This document shows positions 45,689 through 55,088 of a DNA stretch of 64,000 nt, piece by piece. The notes under the pieces are model-generated. The model did not search any database and was not told the DNA's origin. It saw only the letters and a program-made list of their open reading frames with translations. Within the stretch, counting starts at the first letter, position 1. Every line of letters begins with the position of its first letter. The stretch spans positions 2,953,001 through 3,017,000 of the forward strand of contig NZ_CP041745.1 in NCBI RefSeq assembly GCF_007556815.1, in the 5' to 3' direction. The position numbers and the translations under genes were made by a program. The DNA is from Paraburkholderia megapolitana. Lineage in GTDB: Bacteria > Pseudomonadota > Gammaproteobacteria > Burkholderiales > Burkholderiaceae.

Positions 45689-46693
45689 AGCAGACGTCAG
45701 CAATAAGTTTGGTTACGAGGCCGATCAGCGTGAACAGGAACAGCGAGCCGAGCACCACGGGATAGTCGCGGCGGATCACGGAGTCGTAGGACAGCTGACC
45801 CATGCCGTTGAGCGAGAAGAGCGTTTCGATGAGCAGGTTGCCGTTCAGGAAGGCACCGACGAAGGCGGCGGGCAGACCGGTCAGCAGCGGAATGGCCGCG
45901 TTGCGCAGCACGTGCTTCCACAGCACGTCGCGCTCGGCGGCCCCCTTGGCACGCGCGGTCAGCACATATTGCCGGCCGATCTCCTCGAGGAAGGTGTTCT
46001 TGGTGAGGATCGTGACGATCGCGAAGTTGCCGACCACCGATGCAGTGACCGGCAACGCGATGTGCCACAGGTAGTCGAGGATCTTGCCCACGACGCTCAG
46101 GTCGCTGAAGTTGTCCGAGACGATGCCGCGCATCGGGAACACCTGCCAGAACGTGCCACCGCCGAACAGCATGATCAGCAGCACGCCGAGCACGAAGCCG
46201 GGAATCGCGTAGCCGGCGAGTACCAGTACGCTCGTTACCGTGTCGAAGCGCGAGCCGTTGCGCACCGCCTTTGCGATCCCGAGCGGCACCGATATCAGGT
46301 AGGTGAGCAGCACCGTCCATAACCCGAGTGTGATCGACACGGGCAGCTTGGAGCGGATTACGTCCCAGACGCTGTCATGCTGGTAGTAGGACTGGCCGAG
46401 GTTGAAGGTCGCATAGTTCTTCAGCATCAGCACGTAACGCGTGAGCGGCGGCTTGTCGAAGCCGAACTCTTTCTTGATCTGTTCGATCTGCTGAGGGTCG
46501 ACGCCCTGGCTGCCGTGATAGCCACCCCCGCCCGCCCCGCCTCTCCGCCACGGCTGGTGCCGTGGCGGAGTTGCATCATCACCTGTTCGACCGGCCCACC
46601 CGGCACGAACTGTGTGACGACGAAGGTCAGTGTGACGACGCCGAGTAGCGTGGGCACCATTAGCAACAAACGTCTGAGTATGTAGGTGAGCAT
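45642..46693 (-). pseudogene. yejB: Peptide ABC transporter permease (YejB-like), apparent frameshift
   Basis: The coding region is split. The frame from the ATG at 46693 gives MLTYILRRLLLMVPTLLGVV through PGGPVEQVMMQLRHGTSRGGE, a proper YejB N-terminus, then drifts into a non-homologous tail. Around 46525-46540 the homologous reading continues in another frame: GYHGSQGVDPQQIEQIKKEFGFDKPPLTRYVLMLKNY, then the full permease with EAA loop and the VDPRIQFNR end. A net one-base loss in a G-rich tract explains it. A reader restricted to one frame would see a 263-residue protein starting at 46433. It lies eight bases after yejA. Sequencing error, a real mutation or phase variation are all possible. 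Confidence 0.75.
46543..46570 (-). other. Perfect 12-bp GC-rich hairpin inside yejB at the frameshift
   Basis: CTCCGCCACGGC-TGGT-GCCGTGGCGGAG is a perfect 12-bp stem with a four-base loop. It is immediately followed, in the direction of transcription, by the G-rich tract where the frame changes. Such a structure provokes polymerase slippage, mutation and sequencing errors. Confidence 0.85.
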
Positions 46694-46701
46694 GCTGTTC
46701 C

Positions 46702-48636
46702 TCAGTGAGCAGCGGAGCCAGAAGCGGCGGCGGCTGTGGCCGCGGCGCCCGGCGTCTTTGCCGGCTTCAGGTACCAGTAGTTAATCACCCAGTCTTCATA
46801 CTGGTACGAATTGGGCACGACTTTCGGAAAGCCCAATGTATTCTTGTAGCCGATCCGCGCGCCCGGCGAGTAGTACTGCGGCACAAGGTAATACGAGTAG
46901 ATCATCACGCGATCCAGCGCGCGCGTCGCCGCTTCCAGATCGTCAAGCGTGGTGGCGCTCAGTGCGGATTTGATCAATGAATCGACGGCTTTCGACTTAA
47001 TGCCAGGATAGTTCTCCGAGCCCGGTTGCGACGCCGCTGCGCTGCCGAAGCGGCGCGTCAACTCGATACCGGGAATCGTCACCGGCGGGTAGATAAAGGT
47101 GGTCATGTCGTACTCGAAATTGTCGAGCCGCTTCTGGTACAGCGCACTGTCGATTTCGCGGAAGTTCGTCTGGATGCCGAGATTGCCGAGCGCCTGCATG
47201 TACGGCAGCGTCAGACGGTCCATCCCGGGCTGGTCATCCATGAACTCGATCGACATCGCTGTACCGTTTGCATCGCGCAGCGCGCCGTCGCGATAGTGCC
47301 AGCCGGCCTGCGCGAGCAGATCGCGCGCCTGCTTCAGATTGTCGCGCAGCGAGTGCGGGGGAATCGTGTCGGGCTGCTTCAGCATCGGGCCGAAGGCCTC
47401 GGGCGGAATACTGCCGCGCAGCGGTTCGAGCAACGCCAGTTCCTTCGGTCCCGGCATACCGGTCGCGCCGAACGGGCTCGCTTCCCAGTAGCTGTTGGTC
47501 CGACGGTACTGACCGTAGAACATCATCCGGTTCATCCAGTCGTAATCGAACGCAAGACCCAATGCGCGACGCACGCGTGGATCCTTGAACATCGGCTTGC
47601 GCAGATTGAACAGAAAGCCCTGCATCTGGGCCGGGCCGTCGTCGAATTCGCCCTTCTTCAACAAGCCGTTCTTGAAGTTCTTGCCGACGTATTTGCGCGC
47701 CCACTGCGTCGCGCTGTATTCGACATCCACATCGTCGTTGCCCGCCTTGAAGGCTTCGAGCTTCGTGTACTGGTCGAGATAGAGCCTGAAATTGATCCGC
47801 TCGAAACGGAACATACCGCGCCGTGTCGGCAGGTCCGACGCCCAGTAGGTCGGATTGCGCCGATACGTGATCGCCTTGTCGTTCTTGCGTGCTTCGATCA
47901 GATACGCGCTGCTCGCGATCGGCGGCGACGTTGCGATCTGGTCGAACGGCGGGCGCGTGCCGTCGGCGCGCATGCCCCACTTCGGCGAGAAGACCGGAAG
48001 ATCGCCGGCGATTAGCGGTCCGTCGCGCTCGGCCTGCTTGAAGTCGAAGCGAATCGTGCTCTTGTCGATCACCACGGCACGCTTGATCACGGAGAACTGC
48101 GCACTAAAGACCGGTGAGGCTTGCGGACTTTCCAGCGTATCGAACGAATACTTGACGTCGGCCGCGGTAATCGGATCGCCGTTCGAAAAACGGGCGGCCG
48201 GATTGATGTGGAATGTCGCCGAGGTCAGATCGGGCGCGACTTCGACGTCGTTTGCGATCAGTGCATATTCGGAGGCGAGTTCGTCCCAGCTGCGCTGCAT
48301 CAGCGTGTCGAACATCAAGGTCTTGATGTACGGCGCAGGCGACCCCCGCACCAGATACGGATTCAGCGAGTCGTAGCTTTGCGCTTCGTCGTAGTTCTGA
48401 AAATTCAGTGTGCCGTGGACCGGCACGTCGGGGTCCGCGTAGTCGAAGTGGGTGAAACTGGCGGGGTATTTGGGCTGATCGTACTGCGAGATGCCGGAGC
48501 TCGCGTGAGCCGCAACTGGTACGACGCCGAGTAGCGCCAGCGCCGTCAGAGCGGTCACCAGCGCCGGGGCAAAACGCCCACGTGCTACGGTTGCAGGCCG
48601 CGTGTGTGACGGCCGGAACTTCACGAATTTCATCAT
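46702..48636 (-). CDS. yejA: Peptide ABC transporter substrate-binding protein (YejA-like)
   Basis: This ~644-residue family-5 extracellular binding protein has a signal peptide (basic segment, then LALLGVVPVAAHA). The mature chain begins with HFDYADPDVPVHGTLNFQNYDEAQSYDSLNPYLVRG, the YejA-type N-terminus, and shows RFSNGDPITAADVKYSFDTL. Length agrees with YejA (~600), longer than OppA/DppA. The Ala-rich C-terminus (AAATAAAASGSAAH) is unusual. The start is at one of two adjacent ATGs (48636 or 48633). It is the first gene of the importer-TldD-GNAT operon and lies 245 bases downstream of the second TonB receptor gene. Confidence 0.86.
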   Translation of the reverse strand: MMKFVKFRPSHTRPATVARGRFAPALVTALTALALLGVVPVAAHASSGISQYDQPKYPASFTHFDYADPDVPVHGTLNFQNYDEAQSYDSLNPYLVRGSPAPYIKTLMFDTLMQRSWDELASEYALIANDVEVAPDLTSATFHINPAARFSNGDPITAADVKYSFDTLESPQASPVFSAQFSVIKRAVVIDKSTIRFDFKQAERDGPLIAGDLPVFSPKWGMRADGTRPPFDQIATSPPIASSAYLIEARKNDKAITYRRNPTYWASDLPTRRGMFRFERINFRLYLDQYTKLEAFKAGNDDVDVEYSATQWARKYVGKNFKNGLLKKGEFDDGPAQMQGFLFNLRKPMFKDPRVRRALGLAFDYDWMNRMMFYGQYRRTNSYWEASPFGATGMPGPKELALLEPLRGSIPPEAFGPMLKQPDTIPPHSLRDNLKQARDLLAQAGWHYRDGALRDANGTAMSIEFMDDQPGMDRLTLPYMQALGNLGIQTNFREIDSALYQKRLDNFEYDMTTFIYPPVTIPGIELTRRFGSAAASQPGSENYPGIKSKAVDSLIKSALSATTLDDLEAATRALDRVMIYSYYLVPQYYSPGARIGYKNTLGFPKVVPNSYQYEDWVINYWYLKPAKTPGAAATAAAASGSAAH

Positions 48637-48792
48637 CTGCCTGCTTGAAGACGCATACCGGCTTGTGGCCGGAGTGCGGTTCGTCAACGACGCGACGGCA
48701 ACCGGAGGGTTGCCGCTTGAGTCACTTGGGTGTCCGACTGCGGCACCTTACTGCGGCGCTTCGATCTGCGCGCCATGCTGCTGAAACAAGAC

Positions 48793-48830
48793 GATCGCTC
48801 CGTGTCTCAACGCGCGAGACCGGAGCGATC
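48793..48830 (-). terminator. Hairpin terminator after the second TonB receptor
   Basis: GATCGCTCCG (48793-48802), one bulged base, GTCTC, loop AACGCGC, GAGAC, CGGAGCGATC (48821-48830) forms a 15-bp stem. It lies 51 bases past the receptor stop. Only a weak U-rich stretch follows. The same GATCGCTCCG arm occurs at the other receptor terminator. Confidence 0.6.
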
Positions 48831-48881
48831 TGTTCATTACACAACTACGCGACTACACAACTACGCCACAAGCTCAAAGGC

Positions 48882-51614
48882 CTAGAACTTGTAGGTTGCA
48901 CCGATCTGTACATAACGGCCGATATACGTGTACAACGACTGGTCGTAACCGGTTTGATCGGTGGTGCTGAGCCACAACGGATCGTACGGCGGCGCCCGGT
49001 TGAAGATGTTATTGATACCGCCGTAGATCGTCCAGTGTTTGAAGCCGTTGTAGGCGACGTTCAGGTTGAACTCGCTATACGACGCGGTGGAATAGTTCAG
49101 ACCCAGTGCGTTCGAGTACGGCCCCGTGTATTGCCATTGCAGATCCGCCGTGAACTGATGGTACGCCCAGGACAGATCCGTATTGCCCTTCCAGCGCGGG
49201 AACGAACCGCCAAACGGCTGCGAGAGCGTCAGGTCATTACCCGCACCGTCGACCGTTGAAGACAGACCGCCAATCCCATTCATCTTGAAGTGCCACACAT
49301 ACGTCCAGTCAGCCGACAGCTTGAACGTACCTACCTTGGTAGGCAGCGACTGTGAGAACGTCGTTTCGAAGCCGTCCGTATCGAACGAACCGAGGTTCTC
49401 GTATGTGTTCAGCATGTACGCGATCGAACCATCCGGGTTGAGAACCGTACCTGCCGGATCGATCGTGGTGCCGATCGCTTTGTCGACGTGAATCTTGTAC
49501 CAGTCGAAGCCGACGTCGGTCGTACGCGTCGGCGACAGTTCGAAGCCGATGTTGTAGTTCTTCGTTTTTTCCGGTTGCAGCGCCGGGTTGCCTCGGGTCA
49601 CGACGGTTTCGTTCTGACCGTTCGGGCCGACTGGCTGGATGCCGAGGTTCGACGAATTCGTGTTCTCGAGGAATTCCGGTGCGCGGAAGCCTCGGTTATA
49701 CGATGCGTACGTGGTCAACTGCTGAATCGGCTGGAACCGCAGAGCAAAACGTGGTGAGAACGCACCGCCAAAGTCGCTGTAATGGTCGTATCGACCCGCC
49801 TGACTAAACGTCAGCATCTTGTTGATCAGCGGAATATCGATCTGGTAGTAAGCCGCGGCGATGTTGCGTTCACCGTCGACCGTCTGGAGATTAGGATTGA
49901 GAATTCCGCCATTCATCGTGGCGCCGTCTTCTTCGATCAGTTCGCTTTCATGCAGGAACTGCGCACCCAAACCCAGGCCGACATCGCCCGTCGGTATGTG
50001 GAACAGGGACGGCGTCGACAGGGTTGCGTCGAACGCATCGAGCTTCGAAATACCGAGGTTGCTCGACTGCGTGAGTGCACCGTTCAGACCGTTCGGCGTC
50101 GCGGACGGATTCCCAAAGTTATACGTGCCGTTTTGCAGCACCGCCGTCAAGCCGGTCGGGTTGAACACACCGTTGGTCGTATTGCTGACGGTACTTTGCG
50201 AATGGGTGTACCCGGTGTTCCAGTCCCAGTCATCTCCGTACAGCGAGAAGGTGCCCTTCACGCCCGTGCCCGCACGCCAGAAGTTCGAATTCGTCTTGAC
50301 GTTGATCGTAGTCGGAACAGAACCGAAGAACTCCTGCGGAACGCCGGTCGTGTTGTACGGATTGTTTGCCGGCACCAGCGACGTATACGGGCTGACCGTT
50401 TTGGTAACCGGGTTGTACTGGAGAAAGTTGCCGATTGCCGCGTTGAAATCGCTCGTGGTCGTCGTGTTGTAGCTTTCCCACAAGTCGGCGTACGCGGTCG
50501 TCTGGTCGTTGATCTTGAAGTCGGCGTGGACCTTGGCGTTATAGCGTTCGGTCATCGGTTGAATCGATGTGTCTTCGGCCGTATTCTTCAGGCAGACATT
50601 GCCTGAGCTGACCGAGGCTCTCTGACTCGCGATGATGCTGCTCGTGTACGGCGCAAGCGTGCCGCCGGCGCAACCGAACGGTACCGACGCAGCACCCGTC
50701 GTCGGGTTAAGGAAATACGTCGGGTACTGGATACTGCCGCCAAACGGCTTGTTGCTGAAATCTTCGTTCTTTGTCGTGTCGCGATCGGCCAGCGTAAAGC
50801 CGTTTGACTTGTAATAGCTGGCCGTTGCCGTGACGTTGAAACCGTCCGACGCCAGGTTGCCGAAGCCGCCCAGAATGCCGAACTTGGTCGTACCCGCACC
50901 GCCTTGCGTTGCACCGCCATAGCCGCCGTCGAGCTGCAGGCCCTGGAAGTTGTGCTTGGTGATGATGTTGACGACACCGCCGATAGCGTCCGAGCCGTAC
51001 TGCGACACCGCACCGGTCTTCACGACTTCGATGCGATCGACGATGTTTAGCGGGAGCGTATTCAGGTCGAAGAACTGGTCGGTGCCGTTGACAGCAAATG
51101 CGAACGGCGCAACACGCTGACCGTCGACGAGCACCAGCGTGTACTTTTCACTGAGTCCGCGCAGTGCGATACCGGCACCGCCCGCGGCAAAGCTATCGTC
51201 GTTGGCTTCACCCCAGCTATTTGCCGAGTTGGCCGAAATGGAGCGCACATAGTCGGACACACTCTGCGCACCCGAATCCTGGATCTGCTTCGGGGAAATG
51301 ACCTGAACCTGCTGGAACCCGGTCTTGTCAGCCTGTCGAATCAGCGAGCCGGTCACTTCGAACGTCTTCAACTGCTGGACTTTGCCCGTGGGCGTCGCAG
51401 TGCTCGTCGCAGCGCTCGTAGTAGTGTCCGCCGGTGTCGCTGTCCCGGACGAGGCAGCCGATGCGGCCGGTGCAGCCGCCGCGGGCGCAATCGCAGTGCC
51501 TGTCGGCACAGCCGGCTGACTCTGCGCAAACACAGGCCCGGCTACTGCAGCCGACAACGCCAGCTCAGCCCAGATTATTCGTTTAACGGCTAACGCCAAT
51601 GCACGCTGTTTCAT
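48882..51614 (-). CDS. TonB-dependent outer-membrane receptor (tandem paralogue 2)
   Basis: This 910-residue receptor shares its entire layout with the adjacent paralogue. Signal peptide MKQRALALAVKRIIWAELAL...VFAQ comes first, then an Ala/Thr-rich linker of ~50 residues and a plug beginning FEVTGSLIRQADKTGFQ with GIALRGLSEKYTLVLVDGQRVAPF and VSQYGSDAIGGVVNIITKHN. The barrel closes with YIGRYVQIGATYKF. The start at 51614 has AGGGGAAAA before it. It precedes the YejA operon and probably brings the same class of ligand across the outer membrane. Ligand unknown; peptide is inferred from context. Confidence 0.88.
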   Translation of the reverse strand: MKQRALALAVKRIIWAELALSAAVAGPVFAQSQPAVPTGTAIAPAAAAPAASAASSGTATPADTTTSAATSTATPTGKVQQLKTFEVTGSLIRQADKTGFQQVQVISPKQIQDSGAQSVSDYVRSISANSANSWGEANDDSFAAGGAGIALRGLSEKYTLVLVDGQRVAPFAFAVNGTDQFFDLNTLPLNIVDRIEVVKTGAVSQYGSDAIGGVVNIITKHNFQGLQLDGGYGGATQGGAGTTKFGILGGFGNLASDGFNVTATASYYKSNGFTLADRDTTKNEDFSNKPFGGSIQYPTYFLNPTTGAASVPFGCAGGTLAPYTSSIIASQRASVSSGNVCLKNTAEDTSIQPMTERYNAKVHADFKINDQTTAYADLWESYNTTTTSDFNAAIGNFLQYNPVTKTVSPYTSLVPANNPYNTTGVPQEFFGSVPTTINVKTNSNFWRAGTGVKGTFSLYGDDWDWNTGYTHSQSTVSNTTNGVFNPTGLTAVLQNGTYNFGNPSATPNGLNGALTQSSNLGISKLDAFDATLSTPSLFHIPTGDVGLGLGAQFLHESELIEEDGATMNGGILNPNLQTVDGERNIAAAYYQIDIPLINKMLTFSQAGRYDHYSDFGGAFSPRFALRFQPIQQLTTYASYNRGFRAPEFLENTNSSNLGIQPVGPNGQNETVVTRGNPALQPEKTKNYNIGFELSPTRTTDVGFDWYKIHVDKAIGTTIDPAGTVLNPDGSIAYMLNTYENLGSFDTDGFETTFSQSLPTKVGTFKLSADWTYVWHFKMNGIGGLSSTVDGAGNDLTLSQPFGGSFPRWKGNTDLSWAYHQFTADLQWQYTGPYSNALGLNYSTASYSEFNLNVAYNGFKHWTIYGGINNIFNRAPPYDPLWLSTTDQTGYDQSLYTYIGRYVQIGATYKF

Positions 51615-51627
51615 TTTTCCCCTCTTG

Positions 51628-51645
51628 CTTGTCAGTAGGGCCACG
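51628..51645 (-). repeat. Conserved leader element upstream of TonB receptor 2
   Basis: CTTGTCAGTAGGGCCACG is identical to the sequence at 54741-54758, at nearly the same distance from the start codon. It shows that the duplicated unit includes the 5' leader. Confidence 0.7.
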
Positions 51646-51889
51646 CCTATATATGTGAGGAGAGCTCTCGTGGATCTCTCCCATCGATTGACTACGGTCT
51701 CGCACTGCACCCATCTACAGCATCTTGCTTACCCGCCAGGCACTACATACCTAAACGCCACCAGAGCGACACTGCTTGCATCCGCAGCGCGACCGCTGGA
51801 ATTTCATGGTTCTTATTGTTGTTCTGGTCGGAGCATGTCGCGACGACGCCAGTCGCTATCGGCGCGCAGACTCGAGTTATCGTCGGATC

Positions 51890-51942
51890 AAAAAAAGATC
51901 GCTCCGGTACCGCAGACCAAAGACTACGAAACCGGAACGATC
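51890..51942 (-). terminator. Rho-independent terminator after the first TonB receptor
   Basis: On the minus strand GATCGTTCCGGT (51942-51931) pairs with ACCGGAGCGATC (51908-51897), 12 bp with one G-U, followed by seven T. It begins 23 bases after the receptor stop codon. Confidence 0.8.
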
Positions 51943-51965
51943 GACCCTAAACCTGCCACGACGCC

Positions 51966-54728
51966 TTAGAACTTGTAAGTAGCGCCAACCTGTGCAAAGC
52001 GCCCGATGTACGTGTACAGCGACTGGTCGTAACCGTTTTGATCGAGCGTCGAGTTAGCAAACAGTGGATCGTACGGAGGCGTGCGATTGAAGATGTTGTT
52101 GATGCCGCCGTAGATCGTCCAGTGCTTGAAGCCGGTATAGGACATGGTCAGATTGAACTGGCTGTACGAGCCAACGCGGCTTGGCAATGCCGGATCCGGC
52201 TGCGCGTTCTGCGCATACGGTCCTGTGAATTGCCACGTCAATGCCGTATCGAACTTGCGATATTCCCAGTCCAGTGTCGTGTTGCCTCTGAAGCGCGGGA
52301 AGCTGCCGCCGAACGGTTGCGTGATCGTGTAGTTGTTGCCGGCGCCGTTGATCGGACCCGAAGGCAAACCGAGCTTGAACTGGTTGACGTACGCCCAGTC
52401 GCCCGACAGCGTGAACGTACCGACCTGCGTCGGCAGCGCCTGACGGAACGTGGCGTCGAAACCGTTGGTGTCGAGGTAGCCGAGGTTCTCATACGGGAAC
52501 ACCTCGTAGAGAATCTGACCGTTGGCCGGATTCGTGACGATCTGCTGCGGCGTAAGCGCCTCGCCGATCACGTGGTCGACGCGGATCTTGTACCACTCGA
52601 GACCGAGGTCGGTTGTACGGGTCGGCGAGATCTGGAAGCCGAGGTTGATGTTGCGCGTGCGCTCAGGCTGAAGGTCCGGGTTGCCCGACGTAATCGTCGT
52701 GACCGGACCGTTCGCAAGCTCCTGAATACCCAACGACCGCGACGTGGCGTTCTCGACGAACGTCGGTGCGCGGAAACCGCGGTTGTACGAAGCGAACATC
52801 GTCAGCGCCTGAACCGGCTGATAACGCAAGGCAAAGCGCGGCGAGAACGCACCGCCGAAATCGCTGTAATGGTCATAACGTCCGGACTGGCTGAACGTCA
52901 GGTTGTGGATGATCGGAATGTCGATCTGGTAGTACACGGCCGCGACATTGCGATTACCTTGTACATTTTCCAGATCCGGATTGGCGATCTCGCCGGTCAG
53001 ATATTCGGCGCCCTGACCGAGGAATTCGCTTTCGTGCAGGAACTGTGCGCCGAAACCGAGGCCGACATCGCCTGCCGGCAGATGGAACAGGTTCGGCGTG
53101 GAAATCGTTGCGTCGACGGTATCGAGCTTCGAGATCCCGATGTTGTTCGCCGTCGTGTACAAACCGTTCAAGCCGTTAGGCGTCGAGGACGGATTAGCGA
53201 AGTTGTAGATGCCGTTCTGAAAGACGTTGCTCAGTACGTTCGCATTCAGGACGTTCGAGTAGGTATTGGACACCTCGCTCTGCGAGTGGCTGTACGACGT
53301 CGCCCAGTCCCAGTCGCCATACGGCGCGGTGAACGAACCCTTTACGCCGGTAGAAAACCGGAAGTAGTTGGCGTCCGTTTTCTCGGTCGCGGTGTTCGGG
53401 AAGGCATAGGTGAGTGCCGTCGGAACACCGTACGGGTTGTACTGGTTGCTTGCCGGCACCGTATTGTTGAACGGAGTGAGTGCGCCACCCGGCCCGAGCA
53501 ACAGCGTCGGCGTCTGCGGGCTACCGGTGACGTTGTTCCAGAGGCCGTCGTTAGTCGTGGTCTGGTTGTGGCTTACCCAGATATCGGCGAATGCCGTCGT
53601 GGTGTCGTCGATCTTGAAGTCACCATGAACCTTCAAGCTTAGACGCTGCGCTTCAGGAACGATCGACGTGCTATTCGCCGTGTTGTATCCGCAGACCGTC
53701 CCGCCCTTCGTGCTCGAACCGAGGAAGTTGCTCCCTGCCGGTTGCACGGATCCACCGAACGGGCAATTGCTCAATGCCTGTGCGTTGCCATTAGGCAGGT
53801 TCCAGTACGACGGCGCGAGCAGCGAAAAGCCGCCCGGTTGATTCGTGAAGTCCTGGTTCTTCGTCGAGTCGCGATCGGCCAGAGTCGACCCCGCGTCCTG
53901 GTACACGCTACCGGCAACCGTGATGTTGTAGCGATCCGCATTCAGGTCGCCGAAGCCACCCAGCACGCTGAACTTCGTCGTGCCGTTGCCGCCGCCGCTA
54001 GCAGCCGTGCCGCCATAGTTGGCGTCGAGTTGCAGGCCCTGGTAGTTATGCTTCGTGATGATGTTGACGACGCCCGCAATAGCATCCGAACCGTATTGCG
54101 ACACCGCGCCGGTCTTGACGATTTCGATCCGGTCGATGACGTTGAGCGGCAACGTGTTCAGGTCGAAGAAGTTATCCGTGCTGTTCGAAAAGAACGCAAA
54201 CGGCGCGACCCGTTGACCGTCTACCAGCACCAGCGTGTATTTCTCGCTGAGACCGCGCAGTGCCATACCGGAGGCGCCGGCGGCGAAGTTGCCGGACTGG
54301 CCTTCGCTCCAGCTATTAGCCGAGTTGGCGGCCGTATCGCGCAGGAAGTCCGCGACTGTCGAGGCACCGCTCTTTTGAATGTCTTTAGCCGTGACCGTTT
54401 GAACCGCCTGGAATCCCGTCTTGTCCGCCTGACGGATCAGCGAGCCGGTCACTTCGAAAGTCTTGAGCTGTTGAACCTTACCGCCACCCGCCGCGGTACT
54501 TGTTGTACCGGCTGCCGCTGGTGTGGTCGTCGCGGCGCTTGCGGCCGGAGCCGTCGTCACGCCGGAGGCTGCAGCGGGCGCTGCCGCTGCGGGAGCAGCC
54601 GTGCTTTCCGTTGGCGTTGCGGTAGCCGGCTGGCTCTGCGCAAACACCGGTACAGCAACAGCCGCCGATAAGGCCAGTTCGGCCCAGATTATTCTTTTGA
54701 TGGCCAACGCCAATGCACGCTGTTTCAT
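51966..54728 (-). CDS. TonB-dependent outer-membrane receptor (tandem paralogue 1)
   Basis: This 920-residue receptor starts MKQRALALAIKRIIWAELAL, nearly identical to paralogue 2. A longer Ala/Thr/Pro linker (PTESTAAPAAAAPAAASGV) is followed by a plug with FEVTGSLIRQADKTGFQAVQTVTAKDIQKSGA, MALRGLSEKYTLVLVDGQ and VSQYGSDAIAGVVNIITKHN. The C-terminus YIGRFAQVGATYKF is the expected last strand. The paralogues diverge most in extracellular-loop regions (segments with Gly/Asn/Ser), so they may bind different members of one ligand group. It has its own terminator and leader, so it can be transcribed separately. Confidence 0.88.
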   Translation of the reverse strand: MKQRALALAIKRIIWAELALSAAVAVPVFAQSQPATATPTESTAAPAAAAPAAASGVTTAPAASAATTTPAAAGTTSTAAGGGKVQQLKTFEVTGSLIRQADKTGFQAVQTVTAKDIQKSGASTVADFLRDTAANSANSWSEGQSGNFAAGASGMALRGLSEKYTLVLVDGQRVAPFAFFSNSTDNFFDLNTLPLNVIDRIEIVKTGAVSQYGSDAIAGVVNIITKHNYQGLQLDANYGGTAASGGGNGTTKFSVLGGFGDLNADRYNITVAGSVYQDAGSTLADRDSTKNQDFTNQPGGFSLLAPSYWNLPNGNAQALSNCPFGGSVQPAGSNFLGSSTKGGTVCGYNTANSTSIVPEAQRLSLKVHGDFKIDDTTTAFADIWVSHNQTTTNDGLWNNVTGSPQTPTLLLGPGGALTPFNNTVPASNQYNPYGVPTALTYAFPNTATEKTDANYFRFSTGVKGSFTAPYGDWDWATSYSHSQSEVSNTYSNVLNANVLSNVFQNGIYNFANPSSTPNGLNGLYTTANNIGISKLDTVDATISTPNLFHLPAGDVGLGFGAQFLHESEFLGQGAEYLTGEIANPDLENVQGNRNVAAVYYQIDIPIIHNLTFSQSGRYDHYSDFGGAFSPRFALRYQPVQALTMFASYNRGFRAPTFVENATSRSLGIQELANGPVTTITSGNPDLQPERTRNINLGFQISPTRTTDLGLEWYKIRVDHVIGEALTPQQIVTNPANGQILYEVFPYENLGYLDTNGFDATFRQALPTQVGTFTLSGDWAYVNQFKLGLPSGPINGAGNNYTITQPFGGSFPRFRGNTTLDWEYRKFDTALTWQFTGPYAQNAQPDPALPSRVGSYSQFNLTMSYTGFKHWTIYGGINNIFNRTPPYDPLFANSTLDQNGYDQSLYTYIGRFAQVGATYKF

Positions 54729-55088
54729 TTTCCCTTCTCGCTTGTCAGTAGGGCCACGTCAGTATGTGAGGGGAGGCCCATGGCCCCACCACTTGATTGG
54801 CGGCGATCGTGCGCCGCGCTTCATTGAAGTTGTCCCACGTACCTGCCGCTTGCCACACCCCTGTGTGCGGAGAGATAAACAGGACACTTCAGTTTTTTAA
54901 AATCGCACTACTAAGTTATTACAAAATACCGATTAATTTCTTTCTAATGCATTTCTATATTACTTAAATGCCAGCTAGCATAAGTCCTTTATCCACGACT
55001 TTTCGTAGTGGAAATCGTCACAACATTAAGGAATGCTTTCATGATGGCGTGATACAACAACAACTGGTTCTGCGCACTTTGGCTAGAA
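54729..55088. other. 360-base A/T-rich region upstream of the TonB receptor pair
   Basis: No gene is supported. The first ~45 bases hold the leader element shared with paralogue 2. From about 54890 to 55060 the base composition drops sharply (TTTTTTAAAATC, ACAAAATACC, TTTCTATATTACTTAAATG), as expected for a promoter region of a strongly expressed receptor gene. No Fur-box-like match was noticed. Confidence 0.45.
54741..54758 (-). repeat. Conserved leader element upstream of TonB receptor 1
   Basis: Identical 18-mer to 51628-51645. The flanking TATGTGAGG is also shared. A common control site or untranslated-region motif is likely. Confidence 0.7.

Noticed and set aside
46525..46570. Programmed ribosomal frameshifting in yejB
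   Set aside because: The strong hairpin precedes rather than follows the slip-prone tract, opposite to known stimulatory elements; mutation or sequencing error is simpler.
54729..55088. Fur box controlling the TonB receptors
   Set aside because: Searched by eye for GATAATGATAATC-like repeats upstream of the receptors and tonB; none was convincing.
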